A stretch of 64,000 bases of DNA from Cryobacterium algoritolerans (GTDB taxonomy: Bacteria > Actinomycetota > Actinomycetes > Actinomycetales > Microbacteriaceae). The stretch lies in the NCBI RefSeq assembly GCF_004402785.1, contig NZ_SOFP01000010.1, positions 62,001 to 126,000 of the forward strand, given 5' to 3'. A model generated the notes under the pieces. The model did no database searches. It worked only from the letters and a program-made list of their open reading frames with translations, and was not told the DNA's origin. Both the position numbers and the translations under genes were made by a program. Within the stretch, counting starts at the first letter, position 1. Each line of letters begins with the position of its first letter. Positions 52,117 through 60,871 of the stretch are shown here, one piece after another.

Positions 52117-52515
52117 CTAACGCTCCGGTGCGTCGATGATCAGGTTGGTGATGCGCGCCGTGCAGAGCCTGCGGCCCTGGTCGTCGCTGATGACGATCTC
52201 ATGCGACGCGATCGTGCGGCCCAGCCGGATGGCCGTGGCCACCCCGGTCACGATGCCCTCCCGCGCCGCGAGGTGGTGGGTCGCGTTGATGTCGAGGCCG
52301 ACGGCGCTTCTGCCCGGCCCGGCGTGGATCACGGCGGCCCAGGAGCCGAGCGCCTCGGCGAAGGCGACGGATGCCCCGCCGTGCAGCAGCCCGAATGACT
52401 GCCGGTTGCCCTCCACCGGCATCGTCGCCACAACACGTTCAGCCGACTGCTCGATGATGGTCACGCCCATCTTCAGGTCGAGTTCGCCGAGGGTGATCTT
52501 CCAGCTGTCGTTCAC
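52117..52515 (-). CDS. Hotdog fold thioesterase (PaaI-like)
   Basis: A 132-residue hotdog thioesterase that should hydrolyse acyl-CoA. Seen: LGVTIIEQSAERVVATMPVEGNRQSFGLLHGGASVAFAE, with the catalytic HGG(A/V) region, and GLDINATHHLAAREG, typical of the 1,4-dihydroxy-2-naphthoyl-CoA/PaaI group. The GTG start at 52515 is supported by homologous length. It is downstream of paaR on the same strand, beyond a long hairpin; a second, distinct hotdog gene (paaI) lies at 54.7 kb. Confidence 0.85.
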   Translation of the reverse strand: MNDSWKITLGELDLKMGVTIIEQSAERVVATMPVEGNRQSFGLLHGGASVAFAEALGSWAAVIHAGPGRSAVGLDINATHHLAAREGIVTGVATAIRLGRTIASHEIVISDDQGRRLCTARITNLIIDAPER

Positions 52516-52558
52516 GATTCCAACTTTCTGCGGCGCGAGGCGCGAGGCGTACGAGCGT

Positions 52559-52615
52559 TGAGTTGCGGGCATAGCACCTCGCCCGCGCGCGGGAGGGTGC
52601 TGTGCCCGCAACTCA
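52559..52615. repeat. Long inverted repeat between hotdog gene and paaR
   Basis: Arms TGAGTTGCGGGCATAGCACC (52559-52578) and 52596-52615 match at 19 of 20 positions (the odd one can pair G-U), with a 17-nt loop that holds its own CCCGCGCGCGGG palindrome. No T-run. Confidence 0.88.
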
Positions 52616-52648
52616 GCCCCCTTCGGTGGTCGGCTCGACCGTGGCACG

Positions 52649-53257
52649 CTATTCCTGAGCAGACACGCGCAGGCCGTCGAGTGCCACGGCAAGCACGTCG
52701 TTGGCGAGCTGGGCGGCATCCTCGGGGCCCTCCGGGCGGTACCACTCGGCGATCGAGTTGACCATGCCGAAGAGCAGCCGGGTGACGACCCGCGGGTCGA
52801 TGTCGCCGCGGAGCGAACCCTCGTCGCGCGCTTCGGTGACGAGCGCCGTGACGGCCCGGTCGAAGGCGCGCCGCCGGGACAGGGCCGAGCGTTCGACATC
52901 CGTGTTGCCGCGCACCCGCAGGAGCAGGGTCACGTACGGCAGCCGGTCGGTGAGCACCCGCACCGCTCCGCGCAGCACCCGGGCGAGGCGGTCGATCGCG
53001 GGGCCGACCTCGTCTTTCTCCTCCGTGAGCACGCCCTCGAGTCCATCGAGGGCCTCGGCGAGGGCGAGTTCGAGCAGCTCATCCTTCGACGTGAAGTGGT
53101 GGTAGATCGCCGACTTGGACAGGGCGAGCCGCGTCGCGAGTACGCCCATCGAGGTGGCGTCGTAGCCGAACTCGATGAACGCCGCCACCGCTACCTCGAG
53201 GATGGCGCGCTGATCGTAGCCGGGACGACCCCGCCGGGTCAGAGCTTGTTCAGACAT
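52649..53257 (-). CDS. paaR: TetR family regulator of phenylacetate genes (PaaR)
   Basis: A 202-residue TetR regulator. The N-terminal helix-turn-helix (RAILEVAVAAFIEFGYDATSMGVLATRLALSKSAIYHHFTSKDELL) is typical, and the C-terminal domain should bind phenylacetyl-CoA. Its place in the paa cluster and the matching operator at 55224 support the PaaR name. ATG 53257 is used; an upstream in-frame ATG at 53281 runs into the next hairpin. Confidence 0.87.
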   Translation of the reverse strand: MSEQALTRRGRPGYDQRAILEVAVAAFIEFGYDATSMGVLATRLALSKSAIYHHFTSKDELLELALAEALDGLEGVLTEEKDEVGPAIDRLARVLRGAVRVLTDRLPYVTLLLRVRGNTDVERSALSRRRAFDRAVTALVTEARDEGSLRGDIDPRVVTRLLFGMVNSIAEWYRPEGPEDAAQLANDVLAVALDGLRVSAQE

Positions 53258-53285
53258 TACGGAGAAGTCTCTCACGTGCATTCCT

Positions 53286-53370
53286 GTCGAATTCGACGGA
53301 GATTTTCGTGTTTCGGCGCTCGCAAGCCCTGTTTTGGGTCCATTCGGCCAAAATCACCGTCGAATTCGAC
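53286..53370. repeat. Long inverted repeat between paaK and paaR
   Basis: Arms at 53286-53306 and 53350-53370 match at 20 of 21 positions with a 43-nt spacer. Each arm includes GTCGAATTCGAC, itself a perfect 12-bp palindrome, so it is present twice. It lies in the 120-bp gap before paaR. Confidence 0.88.
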
Positions 53371-53377
53371 GGGGCCG

Positions 53378-54697
53378 TTACCGCAGGTCGTAGACACGCT
53401 TGTGCTTGCCGGTGCTGCGCTCGAGTGTGCCCGGTTCGACGATCAGCACGCTCACGCTCGAACCGATCAGGTCCTTGATCCGGTGGATCAGCAGCGCACT
53501 GGCGATGTCGGAGTCGTCGTCGCTGGCGTGCTCGTGCCGTTCGATCCGAACGGTCAGCTCATCCATCCGGTTCGGGCGGGTCAGCTCGATCACGAAGTGC
53601 GGCGACAGGTGTGGGATGCCGAGCACGATCTCCTCGATCTGGGTCGGGAACAGGTTGACCCCGCGCAGGATGATCATGTCGTCGTTGCGGCCGGTGATCT
53701 TCTCCATCCGGCGCATGCCCGGCCGGGCGGAGCCGGGCAACAGCCGGGTGAGGTCGCGGGTGCGGTAGCGGATCACCGGGAACGCCTCCTTGGTCAGGGA
53801 GGTGAAGACGAGCTCGCCCTGCGTTCCGTCGGGGAGCACGAGCCCGGTGTCGCCGTCGATGACCTCGGGCAGAAAATTGTCTTCCCAGAGGTGCGGGCCG
53901 TCCTTCGTCTCGATGCACTCGTTGCCCACGCCCGGGCCCATCACCTCGCTCAGCCCGTAGATGTCCAGGGCGTCGAAGTCGAGGCGGTCCTCGAGCTCGC
54001 GGCGCATCTGGTTGGTCCACGGCTCCGCGCCGAGCACGCCGGCCTTGAGGCTCGAGCCGCGCGGGTCCATGCCGGCCGCGACCATCGCATCCGTGATCGT
54101 CAAAAGATAGCTGGGGGTGGACATGATGACGTCGGGCTCGAAGTCCTGGATCATCTTGACCTGCTTGTTGGTCTGGCCGCCGGACATCGGGATGGCGGTG
54201 GCGCCGAGCGCCTCGATCCCGGCGTGCGCGCCGAGTCCGCCGGTGAAGAGCCCGTAGCCGTAGGCATTGTGCACTCGCATGCCCGGCCGCACCCCGGAGG
54301 CACGGAGGCTGCGGGCGACGAGCCCGGCCCACATGGCGAGGTCGTTCTTGGTGTAACCGACCACGGTGGGCAGGCCGGTGGTGCCCGAGGACGTGTGGAT
54401 ACGGGCGACCTGGTCCATCGGCACGGCGAACATGCCAAACGGGTAGGAGACGCGCAGGTCGTCCTTGGTGGTGAACGGCAGCAGGTTCACGTCTTCGAGG
54501 GTGCGGATGTCGTCGGGGTGCACGCCGGCCGCGTCGAACTTGCGGGTGTACAGGGGCACGTTCTGGTAGGCGAGGCGCACGGTCTTCTGCAGGCGACGCA
54601 GCTGCAGGGCCTGCAACTCGTCCCGCGACATGCGTTCCTCCGGGTCGAGCTCATCGAGGGCGGGGGCGTGCAAGCGGGTCTTGGTCATCGTTGACAT
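53378..54697 (-). CDS. paaK: Phenylacetate-CoA ligase
   Basis: Activates phenylacetate with ATP and CoA to phenylacetyl-CoA, the entry step. 439 residues, standard for PaaK. Seen: KFDAAGVHPDDIRTLEDVNLLPFTTKDDLR, the AMP-binding loop HTSSGTTGLPTVVGYT, GVLGAEPWTNQMR, DIYGLSEVMGPGV, RTRDLTRLLPG, and ITGRNDDMIILRGVNLFPTQIEE. ATG 54697; paaI is upstream on the same strand with a 24-bp gap. Confidence 0.97.
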   Translation of the reverse strand: MSTMTKTRLHAPALDELDPEERMSRDELQALQLRRLQKTVRLAYQNVPLYTRKFDAAGVHPDDIRTLEDVNLLPFTTKDDLRVSYPFGMFAVPMDQVARIHTSSGTTGLPTVVGYTKNDLAMWAGLVARSLRASGVRPGMRVHNAYGYGLFTGGLGAHAGIEALGATAIPMSGGQTNKQVKMIQDFEPDVIMSTPSYLLTITDAMVAAGMDPRGSSLKAGVLGAEPWTNQMRRELEDRLDFDALDIYGLSEVMGPGVGNECIETKDGPHLWEDNFLPEVIDGDTGLVLPDGTQGELVFTSLTKEAFPVIRYRTRDLTRLLPGSARPGMRRMEKITGRNDDMIILRGVNLFPTQIEEIVLGIPHLSPHFVIELTRPNRMDELTVRIERHEHASDDDSDIASALLIHRIKDLIGSSVSVLIVEPGTLERSTGKHKRVYDLR

Positions 54698-54721
54698 GAG
54701 GCCTCCAGGTGGAATGCGAAT

Positions 54722-55156
54722 TTAGAGTGAGGGTGCGGCGGTACCGGGCAGTGGCAGGTTCGTGGTGCGGCTTCGACCGCGGAACTCCGCGACCGGCACG
54801 TTGTGATCGTTGGTGACGCGCACGTCGTACAGTCCGGAACGTCCGCTTCTGGTGCGCAGCACGGCGGTCGCGGTGAGGGTCTGCCCGGCGGTCGTCGGCT
54901 TGAGGAACGTGATGTCGGCGCCCGACGCGAGCGTGACGTGGTGGTCGTCGTTGCAGGCGATCGCGAACGCCGTGTCGGCCAGGGCGAAGACGATGCCGCC
55001 GTGGGTCACGTCGAACCCGTTCATCATGTCGTTCCGAAGGAGCATGGAGACCACCGCGCGGCCCGGTTCCACCCCGCGCACAATCATGCCCAGCGCGGCC
55101 GATGCCCGGTCATTCTGGATCATGGCTCCATTGGAGGGTGGCGAAGCATCCGTCAT
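54722..55156 (-). CDS. paaI: Hydroxyphenylacetyl-CoA thioesterase PaaI
   Basis: A 144-residue hotdog thioesterase that releases CoA from dead-end (hydroxy)phenylacetyl-CoA esters. Seen: GMIVRGVEPGRAVVSMLLRNDMMNGFDVTHGGIVFALADTAFA with the catalytic HGG and Asp, and ASGADITFLKPTTAGQTLTA, the PaaI signature. ATG 55156 is preceded by AATGAGGAG. It leads the paaI-paaK(-paaR) transcript, divergent from paaA. Confidence 0.93.
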   Translation of the reverse strand: MTDASPPSNGAMIQNDRASAALGMIVRGVEPGRAVVSMLLRNDMMNGFDVTHGGIVFALADTAFAIACNDDHHVTLASGADITFLKPTTAGQTLTATAVLRTRSGRSGLYDVRVTNDHNVPVAEFRGRSRTTNLPLPGTAAPSL

Positions 55157-55223
55157 CTGGTTCTCCTCATTGAGTTCCGAGTTGCCGCGGCAGGCGGTTG
55201 CCGGGGTAGTAGGGAAACCATAT

Positions 55224-55245
55224 ACTAACTGAACGATCGGTTGGT
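55224..55245. promoter_or_regulatory. PaaR-type operator between paaI and paaA
   Basis: ACTAACTGAACGATCGGTTGGT is a 22-bp imperfect palindrome (8 of 11 positions symmetric). It resembles TetR-type PaaR sites with CGGT/ACCG half sites described for actinobacterial paa genes. It overlaps TATACT (55221-55226), a likely -10, and sits 25 bp before the paaA start. Confidence 0.75.
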
Positions 55246-55272
55246 AAAAGTTCGCGAAACCAGGAGTCAATG

Positions 55273-56268
55273 ATGACAATCCCGCCAGTTCCCTACGACA
55301 TTGCCCCACGCCCTGCCGCCGGCACTTCGCCGGAAGAGCAGCAGTTCAATGACCTGATCGCCGCCGATTCCCGGATCGAGCCGCGCGACTGGATGCCGGA
55401 GGCGTACCGAAAGACGCTCGTGCGCCAGATCTCCCAGCACGCGCACTCCGAGATCATCGGGATGCAACCGGAGGGCAACTGGATCACCAGGGCGCCGAGC
55501 CTCAAGCGCAAGGCCATCCTGCTGGCGAAGGTGCAGGACGAGGCCGGCCACGGACTGTACCTCTATTCGGCGGCGCAGACCCTGGGGATCACCCGCGACG
55601 AGATGACGGATGCCCTCATCGCCGGGAAGGCCCGCTACTCCTCGATCTTCAACTACCCGAGCCCGACCTGGGCCGACATGGGATCGATCGGCTGGCTCGT
55701 CGACGGCGCGGCCATCTGCAACCAGGTGCCGCTCTGCCGGGCCTCCTACGGACCATACGGGCGCGCCATGGTGCGCATCTGCAAGGAGGAATCGTTCCAC
55801 CAGCGGCAGGGCTTCGAGATCCTGCTCGAGCTGATGAACGGCACCGATGAACAGAGGGCGATGGCCCAGGAATCGGTGAACCGCTGGTACTGGCCCGCCC
55901 TGCAGATGTTCGGTCCGCCCGACGACGACTCGCCCAACTCGGCCCAGTCGATGAAGTGGAACATCAAGCGGTTCTCCAACGACGAACTGCGCCAGCGTTT
56001 CGTAGGGATGCTGGTACCGCAGGCTGAGGTTCTCGGCGTGACGCTGCCGGATCCCGACCTGCGCTGGAACGAGGAGAAGGGTGTGTACGACATGGGTGAG
56101 ATCGACTGGACCGAATTCCACGAGGTGCTCCAGGGCAGGGGGCCGGCGAACGCGCGGCGCCTCCAGCGCCGCCGCGACGCCCACGAGGCCGGCCGCTGGG
56201 TGCGCGAGGCCGCCGCCGCGTATGCCCGCAAACAGGCCGCGAAGCTGACCGAGACGGCGGTCGCCTGA
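55273..56268 (+). CDS. paaA: 1,2-phenylacetyl-CoA epoxidase, catalytic subunit A
   Basis: Di-iron catalytic subunit of the PaaABCE multicomponent oxygenase. 331 residues. Seen: [38 protein letters not shown] (ExxH), and [18 protein letters not shown] (ExxH), giving the bacterial multicomponent mono-oxygenase diiron ligands. Two ATGs lie at 55270 and 55273; the second has better spacing from AGGAG. Ends in TGATG overlap with paaB. Confidence 0.97.
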   Translation: MTIPPVPYDIAPRPAAGTSPEEQQFNDLIAADSRIEPRDWMPEAYRKTLVRQISQHAHSEIIGMQPEGNWITRAPSLKRKAILLAKVQDEAGHGLYLYSAAQTLGITRDEMTDALIAGKARYSSIFNYPSPTWADMGSIGWLVDGAAICNQVPLCRASYGPYGRAMVRICKEESFHQRQGFEILLELMNGTDEQRAMAQESVNRWYWPALQMFGPPDDDSPNSAQSMKWNIKRFSNDELRQRFVGMLVPQAEVLGVTLPDPDLRWNEEKGVYDMGEIDWTEFHEVLQGRGPANARRLQRRRDAHEAGRWVREAAAAYARKQAAKLTETAVA

Positions 56269-56573
56269 TGAGCGCGCCCGGTGCATCCGAAAAAGAGGTC
56301 TGGCCCCTCTGGGAGGTCTTCGTACGCTCGAGCCGCGGCATCAGCCACACCCACGTCGGCTCGCTGCATGCCCCCGATGCCGCGCTCGCCGTGCGCAATG
56401 CCCGCGATCTCTACACCCGTCGCAACGAGGGCGTCTCGATCTGGGTGGTACCCGCCGAGGCGATCACCACCAGCGACCCGGATGCGAAGGGCGCCTTCTT
56501 CGAATCGCCCGCCGGCAAGAACTACCGCCACGCAAGCTACTACTCCAAGAGCGAGGGCGTGAAACACCTGTGA
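56268..56573 (+). CDS. paaB: 1,2-phenylacetyl-CoA epoxidase subunit B
   Basis: A 101-residue PaaB, a small subunit needed for stability/assembly of the epoxidase. Seen: WEVFVRSSRGISHTHVGSLHAPDAALAVRNARDLYTRRNEGVSIWVVPA, the family core, and the C-terminal KNYRHASYY. Start and stop overlap neighbours (TGATG with paaA, GTGA with paaC). Confidence 0.96.
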   Translation: MSAPGASEKEVWPLWEVFVRSSRGISHTHVGSLHAPDAALAVRNARDLYTRRNEGVSIWVVPAEAITTSDPDAKGAFFESPAGKNYRHASYYSKSEGVKHL

Positions 56574-57472
56574 GCACCCCGAGCCGCACGGATACCGCCA
56601 CGGCTGCCGCCGCGGTTGCCGCCACGAACGCCCCGGACCGGGGCCACGACCACAACGAGAACGAAGGTCACGGCCACGTCGAGGTCGATGGCGTCCTGCT
56701 CTCAGCCGAACTGGTCGAGGGGCCGTCGGTCGCCTCGCACGATGTCGCCGAATACGCGCTCTGGCTGGGCGACGATTCCCTCGTCCTCGCCCAGCAGCTG
56801 GGCTGGTGGATCTCCCGCGCCCCCGAGCTGGAGGAGGACATCGCCCTGGGCAACATCGCCCTCGACCTGATCGGCCACGCCCGCTCGCTGCTGCACTACG
56901 CCGGCGCGGAATCGAACCGCACCGAAGACGACCTCGCCTACTGGCGCACCGAACCGTCATGGCGCTCAGCGCACCTGTTCGAGCAGCCGAACGGGGACTT
57001 CGCGCACACGATCGCCCGGCAGTTCATCGCCGCGAACTACCTGTTCGAGCTCTACAGCCGGCTGGCCGACTCGGCCGACGCGACCCTCGCCGCGATCGCC
57101 GCCAAGGCGGTCAAGGAGGTCGACTACCACCGTGACCACGCCGCCCAGTGGGTGCTGCGTCTGGCCCTCGGCACCGAGGAATCCCGGGCCCGGATGATCT
57201 GCGGGCTGGGCGACCTCTGGCCGTTCGTCGACGAGCTGTTCGTCGACGAGCCGCTGATCGACCGGCTGGATGGTGTGGCCGTGCGGCCGTCCACCCTGCG
57301 CGCCCCGGCCACGGACGCGATGGCCCCCGTGCTCCGGGAGGCCGAACTCAACGAACCGCGCGGCTTCATCTCCTCCGGCGGCGGCCGCCGCGGCGACCAC
57401 TCCGAGAATCTCGGCCCGCTGCTCGCCGAGATGCAGGTGCTGGCGAGGGCGCACCCCGGGGCGTCCTGGTGA
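56570..57472 (+). CDS. paaC: 1,2-phenylacetyl-CoA epoxidase, structural subunit C
   Basis: Ferritin-like structural partner of PaaA, 300 residues. Seen: ALWLGDDSLVLAQQLGWWISRAPELEEDIALGNIALDLIGHARSLLHYAG and KEVDYHRDHAAQWVLRLALGTEES. The first 30 residues carry a His/Glu-rich stretch (GHDHNENEGHGH) not usual in PaaC, possibly metal binding. GTG 56570 overlaps the paaB stop (GTGA), and its stop overlaps the paaD start. Confidence 0.95.
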   Translation: MSTPSRTDTATAAAAVAATNAPDRGHDHNENEGHGHVEVDGVLLSAELVEGPSVASHDVAEYALWLGDDSLVLAQQLGWWISRAPELEEDIALGNIALDLIGHARSLLHYAGAESNRTEDDLAYWRTEPSWRSAHLFEQPNGDFAHTIARQFIAANYLFELYSRLADSADATLAAIAAKAVKEVDYHRDHAAQWVLRLALGTEESRARMICGLGDLWPFVDELFVDEPLIDRLDGVAVRPSTLRAPATDAMAPVLREAELNEPRGFISSGGGRRGDHSENLGPLLAEMQVLARAHPGASW

Positions 57473-58011
57473 CCGCGGCGAAGGTGGCGCCCGGCACATC
57501 CGTCGCCCGCCCGCGGCCGACCGACCTGGCCTCCCAGCGGGCCTGGGACCTGGCCGCGCGGGTCTGCGACCCCGAGATCCCGGTGCTCACGATCGAAGAC
57601 CTCGGCGTGCTGCGCTCGGTCGCGGTCGACGGCACGCGAACGACGGTCACGCTGACCCCGACCTACAGCGGATGCCCCGCCATGGAGGCCATGCGCGACG
57701 ACGTGCTCACCGTGCTGCGGGGTGCCGGCTACGACGATGTCACCGTTGAGCTCGTTCTCGCCCCCGCCTGGACCACCGACTGGATGAGCGAGGAGGGCAA
57801 AGCGAAGCTGGTGACCTACGGCATCGCCGCCCCCACCGGGCGTTCCGGTGTTCGGCCGGCCGGCGCCGTGCGCCTCCAACTGGCGGTCAAGTGCCCGCGC
57901 TGCTCCTCTCTGAACACGCGGGAACTCGCCCGCTTCGGCTCGACGTCGTGCAAGGCGCTCTATGAGTGCCGCGACTGCCTCGAACCGTTCGACTACTTCA
58001 AGGTGTTGTGA
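57469..58011 (+). CDS. paaD: 1,2-phenylacetyl-CoA epoxidase-associated protein PaaD
   Basis: A 180-residue protein with an N-terminal MIP18/DUF59 domain (CDPEIPVLTIEDLGVLRSV, PTYSGCPAMEAM), implicated in iron-sulfur cluster delivery, and a C-terminal zinc-ribbon-like CPRCSSLNT...CKALYECRDC. Probably matures the PaaE or PaaA metal centres. GTG 57469 is inside the paaC stop (GTGA). Confidence 0.94.
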   Translation: MTAAKVAPGTSVARPRPTDLASQRAWDLAARVCDPEIPVLTIEDLGVLRSVAVDGTRTTVTLTPTYSGCPAMEAMRDDVLTVLRGAGYDDVTVELVLAPAWTTDWMSEEGKAKLVTYGIAAPTGRSGVRPAGAVRLQLAVKCPRCSSLNTRELARFGSTSCKALYECRDCLEPFDYFKVL

Positions 58012-59204
58012 CCATGGCCGCACGAAATCTCGGCAGTTCCGATCCAGGCACGACCGTCCTCGACCCGGCTCAGGCGGACGTGACCGGCGAGGGCACGCCC
58101 GGCGCGCCGGCCGGCAAACGGCGCGGCCGGTTCCACACCCTCACCGTCGCGGAGGTGCGACCGCTCACCCAGGACAGCGTCGAGGTCACCTTCGCCGTGC
58201 CGCCCGAGCTGCACGGGGAGTACGACTACGACCCCGGCCAGCACCTCGCCCTGCGTGCCACCATCGACGGGCGGGAGCTGCGGCGCAGCTACTCCATCTG
58301 CCGGCCGCGCTCCGTGGGCTCGGTGAGCGTCGCCATCAAACGTGACCTCGGCGGCGCCTTCTCCACCTGGGCGAACACCGAGTTGCACGCCGGGGACCGG
58401 CTCGACGTGATGAGCCCGCAGGGCACCTTCACGACGGCCCTCGACACCCTCGACGACACCCACATCGTCGGCATCGCGGCCGGGAGCGGCATCACCCCGC
58501 TGATGTCGCTCGCTCACACTGTGCTCGAGCGCTCCACAACCTCCCGGTTCACCCTCGTCTACACGAACCGCACCGCGCTCGACGTCATGTTCCTCGACGA
58601 GCTCGCCGACCTCAAGGACAGGTACCCTTCCCGTCTGGCGCTGCACCATGTCCTGTCCCGCCAGACGCGCTCCTCGGCCCTGCTCTCCGGACGGATCGAC
58701 GAGGAGAAGCTGCGGCTCATGCTCGCGAGCATCATCCGGCCGGCCGCGGTCGACGAGTGGTTCCTCTGCGGCCCGTTCGAGCTCGTGCAGCTGTGCCGGG
58801 ACACGCTGGAGAGCGTCGGCGTCGCGGCGGAGCACATCCGCTTCGAACTGTTCACGACCGGCGAGCCGACCCGCGCCGGCGGTGACACCGGTCGTCCGGT
58901 GATCGTCGGCGCCGGCGACAAGACCTTCGAAATCGAGTTCACCCTCGACGGGGAGAGCGCCACGGTCACGACACCCGTCAACGCGAAGGAGAGCATCCTG
59001 AACGCCGCCCTCCGGGTGCGACCGGACGTGCCGTTCGCCTGCGCCGGGGGAGTGTGCGGCACCTGTCGCGCCAAACTGGTCAGCGGCGACGTGACGATGA
59101 CCGAGAACTACGCGCTCGAGCCGGACGAGATCGCCCGCGGCTACGTGCTCACCTGCCAGTCGCATCCGACGACCGACAGGGTCGTCGTCGACTACGACGT
59201 CTGA
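58008..59204 (+). CDS. paaE: 1,2-phenylacetyl-CoA epoxidase reductase PaaE
   Basis: NAD(P)H-dependent reductase of the epoxidase, 398 residues. A ferredoxin-NADP reductase-like part (YDPGQHLALRATIDGRELRRSYSICR, IAAGSGITPLMSLAHTVL) is followed by a plant-type 2Fe-2S ferredoxin domain with the ligands in CAGGVCGTCRAKL and TCQSHP. The start is GTG 58008 (GTGA with paaD) or ATG 58014. Confidence 0.95.
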   Translation: MTMAARNLGSSDPGTTVLDPAQADVTGEGTPGAPAGKRRGRFHTLTVAEVRPLTQDSVEVTFAVPPELHGEYDYDPGQHLALRATIDGRELRRSYSICRPRSVGSVSVAIKRDLGGAFSTWANTELHAGDRLDVMSPQGTFTTALDTLDDTHIVGIAAGSGITPLMSLAHTVLERSTTSRFTLVYTNRTALDVMFLDELADLKDRYPSRLALHHVLSRQTRSSALLSGRIDEEKLRLMLASIIRPAAVDEWFLCGPFELVQLCRDTLESVGVAAEHIRFELFTTGEPTRAGGDTGRPVIVGAGDKTFEIEFTLDGESATVTTPVNAKESILNAALRVRPDVPFACAGGVCGTCRAKLVSGDVTMTENYALEPDEIARGYVLTCQSHPTTDRVVVDYDV

Positions 59205-59230
59205 CAACCACCGTTGAGAGGCCACCAGCC

Positions 59231-60004
59231 GTGATCGAACTGACCATCCGCGACGATGTCGCGCACGTCGTATTGAACGCCCCCGACAAGCTCAACGCCT
59301 TGGACGAGACCGCGCTCGCCGAACTCGACGCCGCCTACCAGGCGGCGGAGGCGGCAGGTGTGCGCGCCCTCGTACTGCGCGGTGAAGGCCGGGCATTCTG
59401 CGCCGGGCGGGACATCGCCGGCGTCGACCCGCGGAGCGATGACGTGATGGGTTTTCTGGGGGGACTTGTCACGCCCCTGCTCACCCGCATGAGTGCCTTT
59501 CCCGCGCCCACATTCGCGGTCGCCCACGGGGCGTGCCTCGGCGTGGGCCTCGGCCTGCTGATCGCGACGGATGTCGTCTACGTGGCCGATACGGCGAAGA
59601 TCGGCTCCCCGTTCGCCAACCTGGGCGCCACCCTCGATTCGGGCGGGCACGCCCTTTTCGTGGAGCGGCTCGGCGCGCACCGCACCCTCGACCTGATCTA
59701 CTCCGGCCGGCTCATGTCGGGCGCCGAGGCGGTCTCCGCGGGCCTGTTCAGCCAGGTCTTCCCGGCCGACCTGGTGCAGTCATCGACGGAGGAGGCCGCG
59801 GTTCGAGCCGCGACCGGCGCCACCCAGGCATTCCTGGCCAGCAAGGAGCTGGTGCGGGCCCTCCGCGACGACCGGCTCGGGCTGTGGGAGAGCGTCGCGG
59901 CGGAGAACCGTGCCCAGGCGGCGCTTTGCGCCACGGCGGACTACCGGGAGGGCTTCGCCGCGTTTCAGGAGAAGCGCCGGCCGGTGTTCACCGGTCGGGA
60001 CTGA
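59231..60004 (+). CDS. Enoyl-CoA hydratase/isomerase (PaaG/PaaF-like)
   Basis: A 257-residue crotonase-fold protein. Seen: VVLNAPDKLNALDETALAELDAA, GEGRAFCAGRDIAGVD (oxyanion hole) and AHGACLGVGLGLLIATDVVYVA. In phenylacetate catabolism PaaG isomerises the ring-epoxide to the oxepin and PaaF hydrates the enoyl-CoA; position after paaE suggests PaaG, but family membership alone does not settle it. Starts at GTG 59231 after GAGAGG. No paaH, paaJ or paaZ is present in this window, so they must be elsewhere. Confidence 0.9.
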   Translation: MIELTIRDDVAHVVLNAPDKLNALDETALAELDAAYQAAEAAGVRALVLRGEGRAFCAGRDIAGVDPRSDDVMGFLGGLVTPLLTRMSAFPAPTFAVAHGACLGVGLGLLIATDVVYVADTAKIGSPFANLGATLDSGGHALFVERLGAHRTLDLIYSGRLMSGAEAVSAGLFSQVFPADLVQSSTEEAAVRAATGATQAFLASKELVRALRDDRLGLWESVAAENRAQAALCATADYREGFAAFQEKRRPVFTGRD

Positions 60005-60197
60005 TCGGCGATCGTCGGTAGTCTGCCTCCGCCACGCCGCCGAGGATCGAGGACCCTCGCGAGCTCCAGACGTCCATCCGCACCGAGGGGAGCACCCTCA
60101 CCCCGCTTTCGCTGCGCAGGGGTGAGGCCGGCCGCTAACATGGTGGATTGATCACAGTGCGACGCTCGAGCGTTTCGCGAAGTTACGGAGAGATCCC

Positions 60198-60611
60198 ATG
60201 ATCACAGGAACAGTGTGGGTCCCGCCCAGCGCGCTCGCCTCGATGATCGAGGAACTAGCGCAACTGGCCACGCAGCCCAGTCCCGACCCAGTCACGGTCG
60301 ATCGGATCCGCGAGCTGCGCAAGACCCTCCGGCGTTCCGAAACCGAGATCAAACCGGACGACGGGCTGGTCGAACCCGGAATGCGGGTCACCGCGATGCT
60401 CTCCGGTGACACCCGGGCGACCGTGTTCCTGCTCGGGGAACGAGAGCTCGTCTCCCGTGATCCTGGCGTGGACATCGACGTGTATTCCCCGTCGTCACCG
60501 GTGGGCCGGGCCATCATCGGTTCCTACGTCGGGGCCACGGTCACCTACGCCACCCCCTCCGATCCGAGCGTCCAGATCGAGATCCTCGCCGCCGTCCCCT
60601 ACAAGGGATAG
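60198..60611 (+). CDS. GreA/GreB-like elongation factor C-terminal domain protein
   Basis: A 137-residue protein. The C-terminal 75 residues (VEPGMRVTAMLSGDTRATVFLLGERE, SSPVGRAIIGSYVGATVTY) match the GreA/GreB FKBP-like domain that binds RNA polymerase; the N-terminus is a short helical stretch rather than the full GreA coiled coil. Such truncated Gre-like or Rnk-like proteins may modulate RNA polymerase. ATG 60198 follows GGAGAG. Confidence 0.82.
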   Translation: MITGTVWVPPSALASMIEELAQLATQPSPDPVTVDRIRELRKTLRRSETEIKPDDGLVEPGMRVTAMLSGDTRATVFLLGERELVSRDPGVDIDVYSPSSPVGRAIIGSYVGATVTYATPSDPSVQIEILAAVPYKG

Positions 60612-60871
60612 CTCCCGCGGGCCGGGGGATCCCGGCGTGTTGTTGCCGGCGGCGCCGAGCGCGGCACCATATGCTGCCCTTACCCGCGGCTCGCACGCGA
60701 GTCGTGGGATCCGTCCGGATTCTCCGCCACAAATCGGGTTTGTGGCCGACGACCCGCACGATGAGTTGCTGTGGGGCTGCCTCGGGTGGTCGCCCCACAG
60801 CGACATTCGCCCGAGGAATGCCCGCGCCGACCGGCACGCACCCAAACGCGTACCAAACGGCGCGCGCGGGA

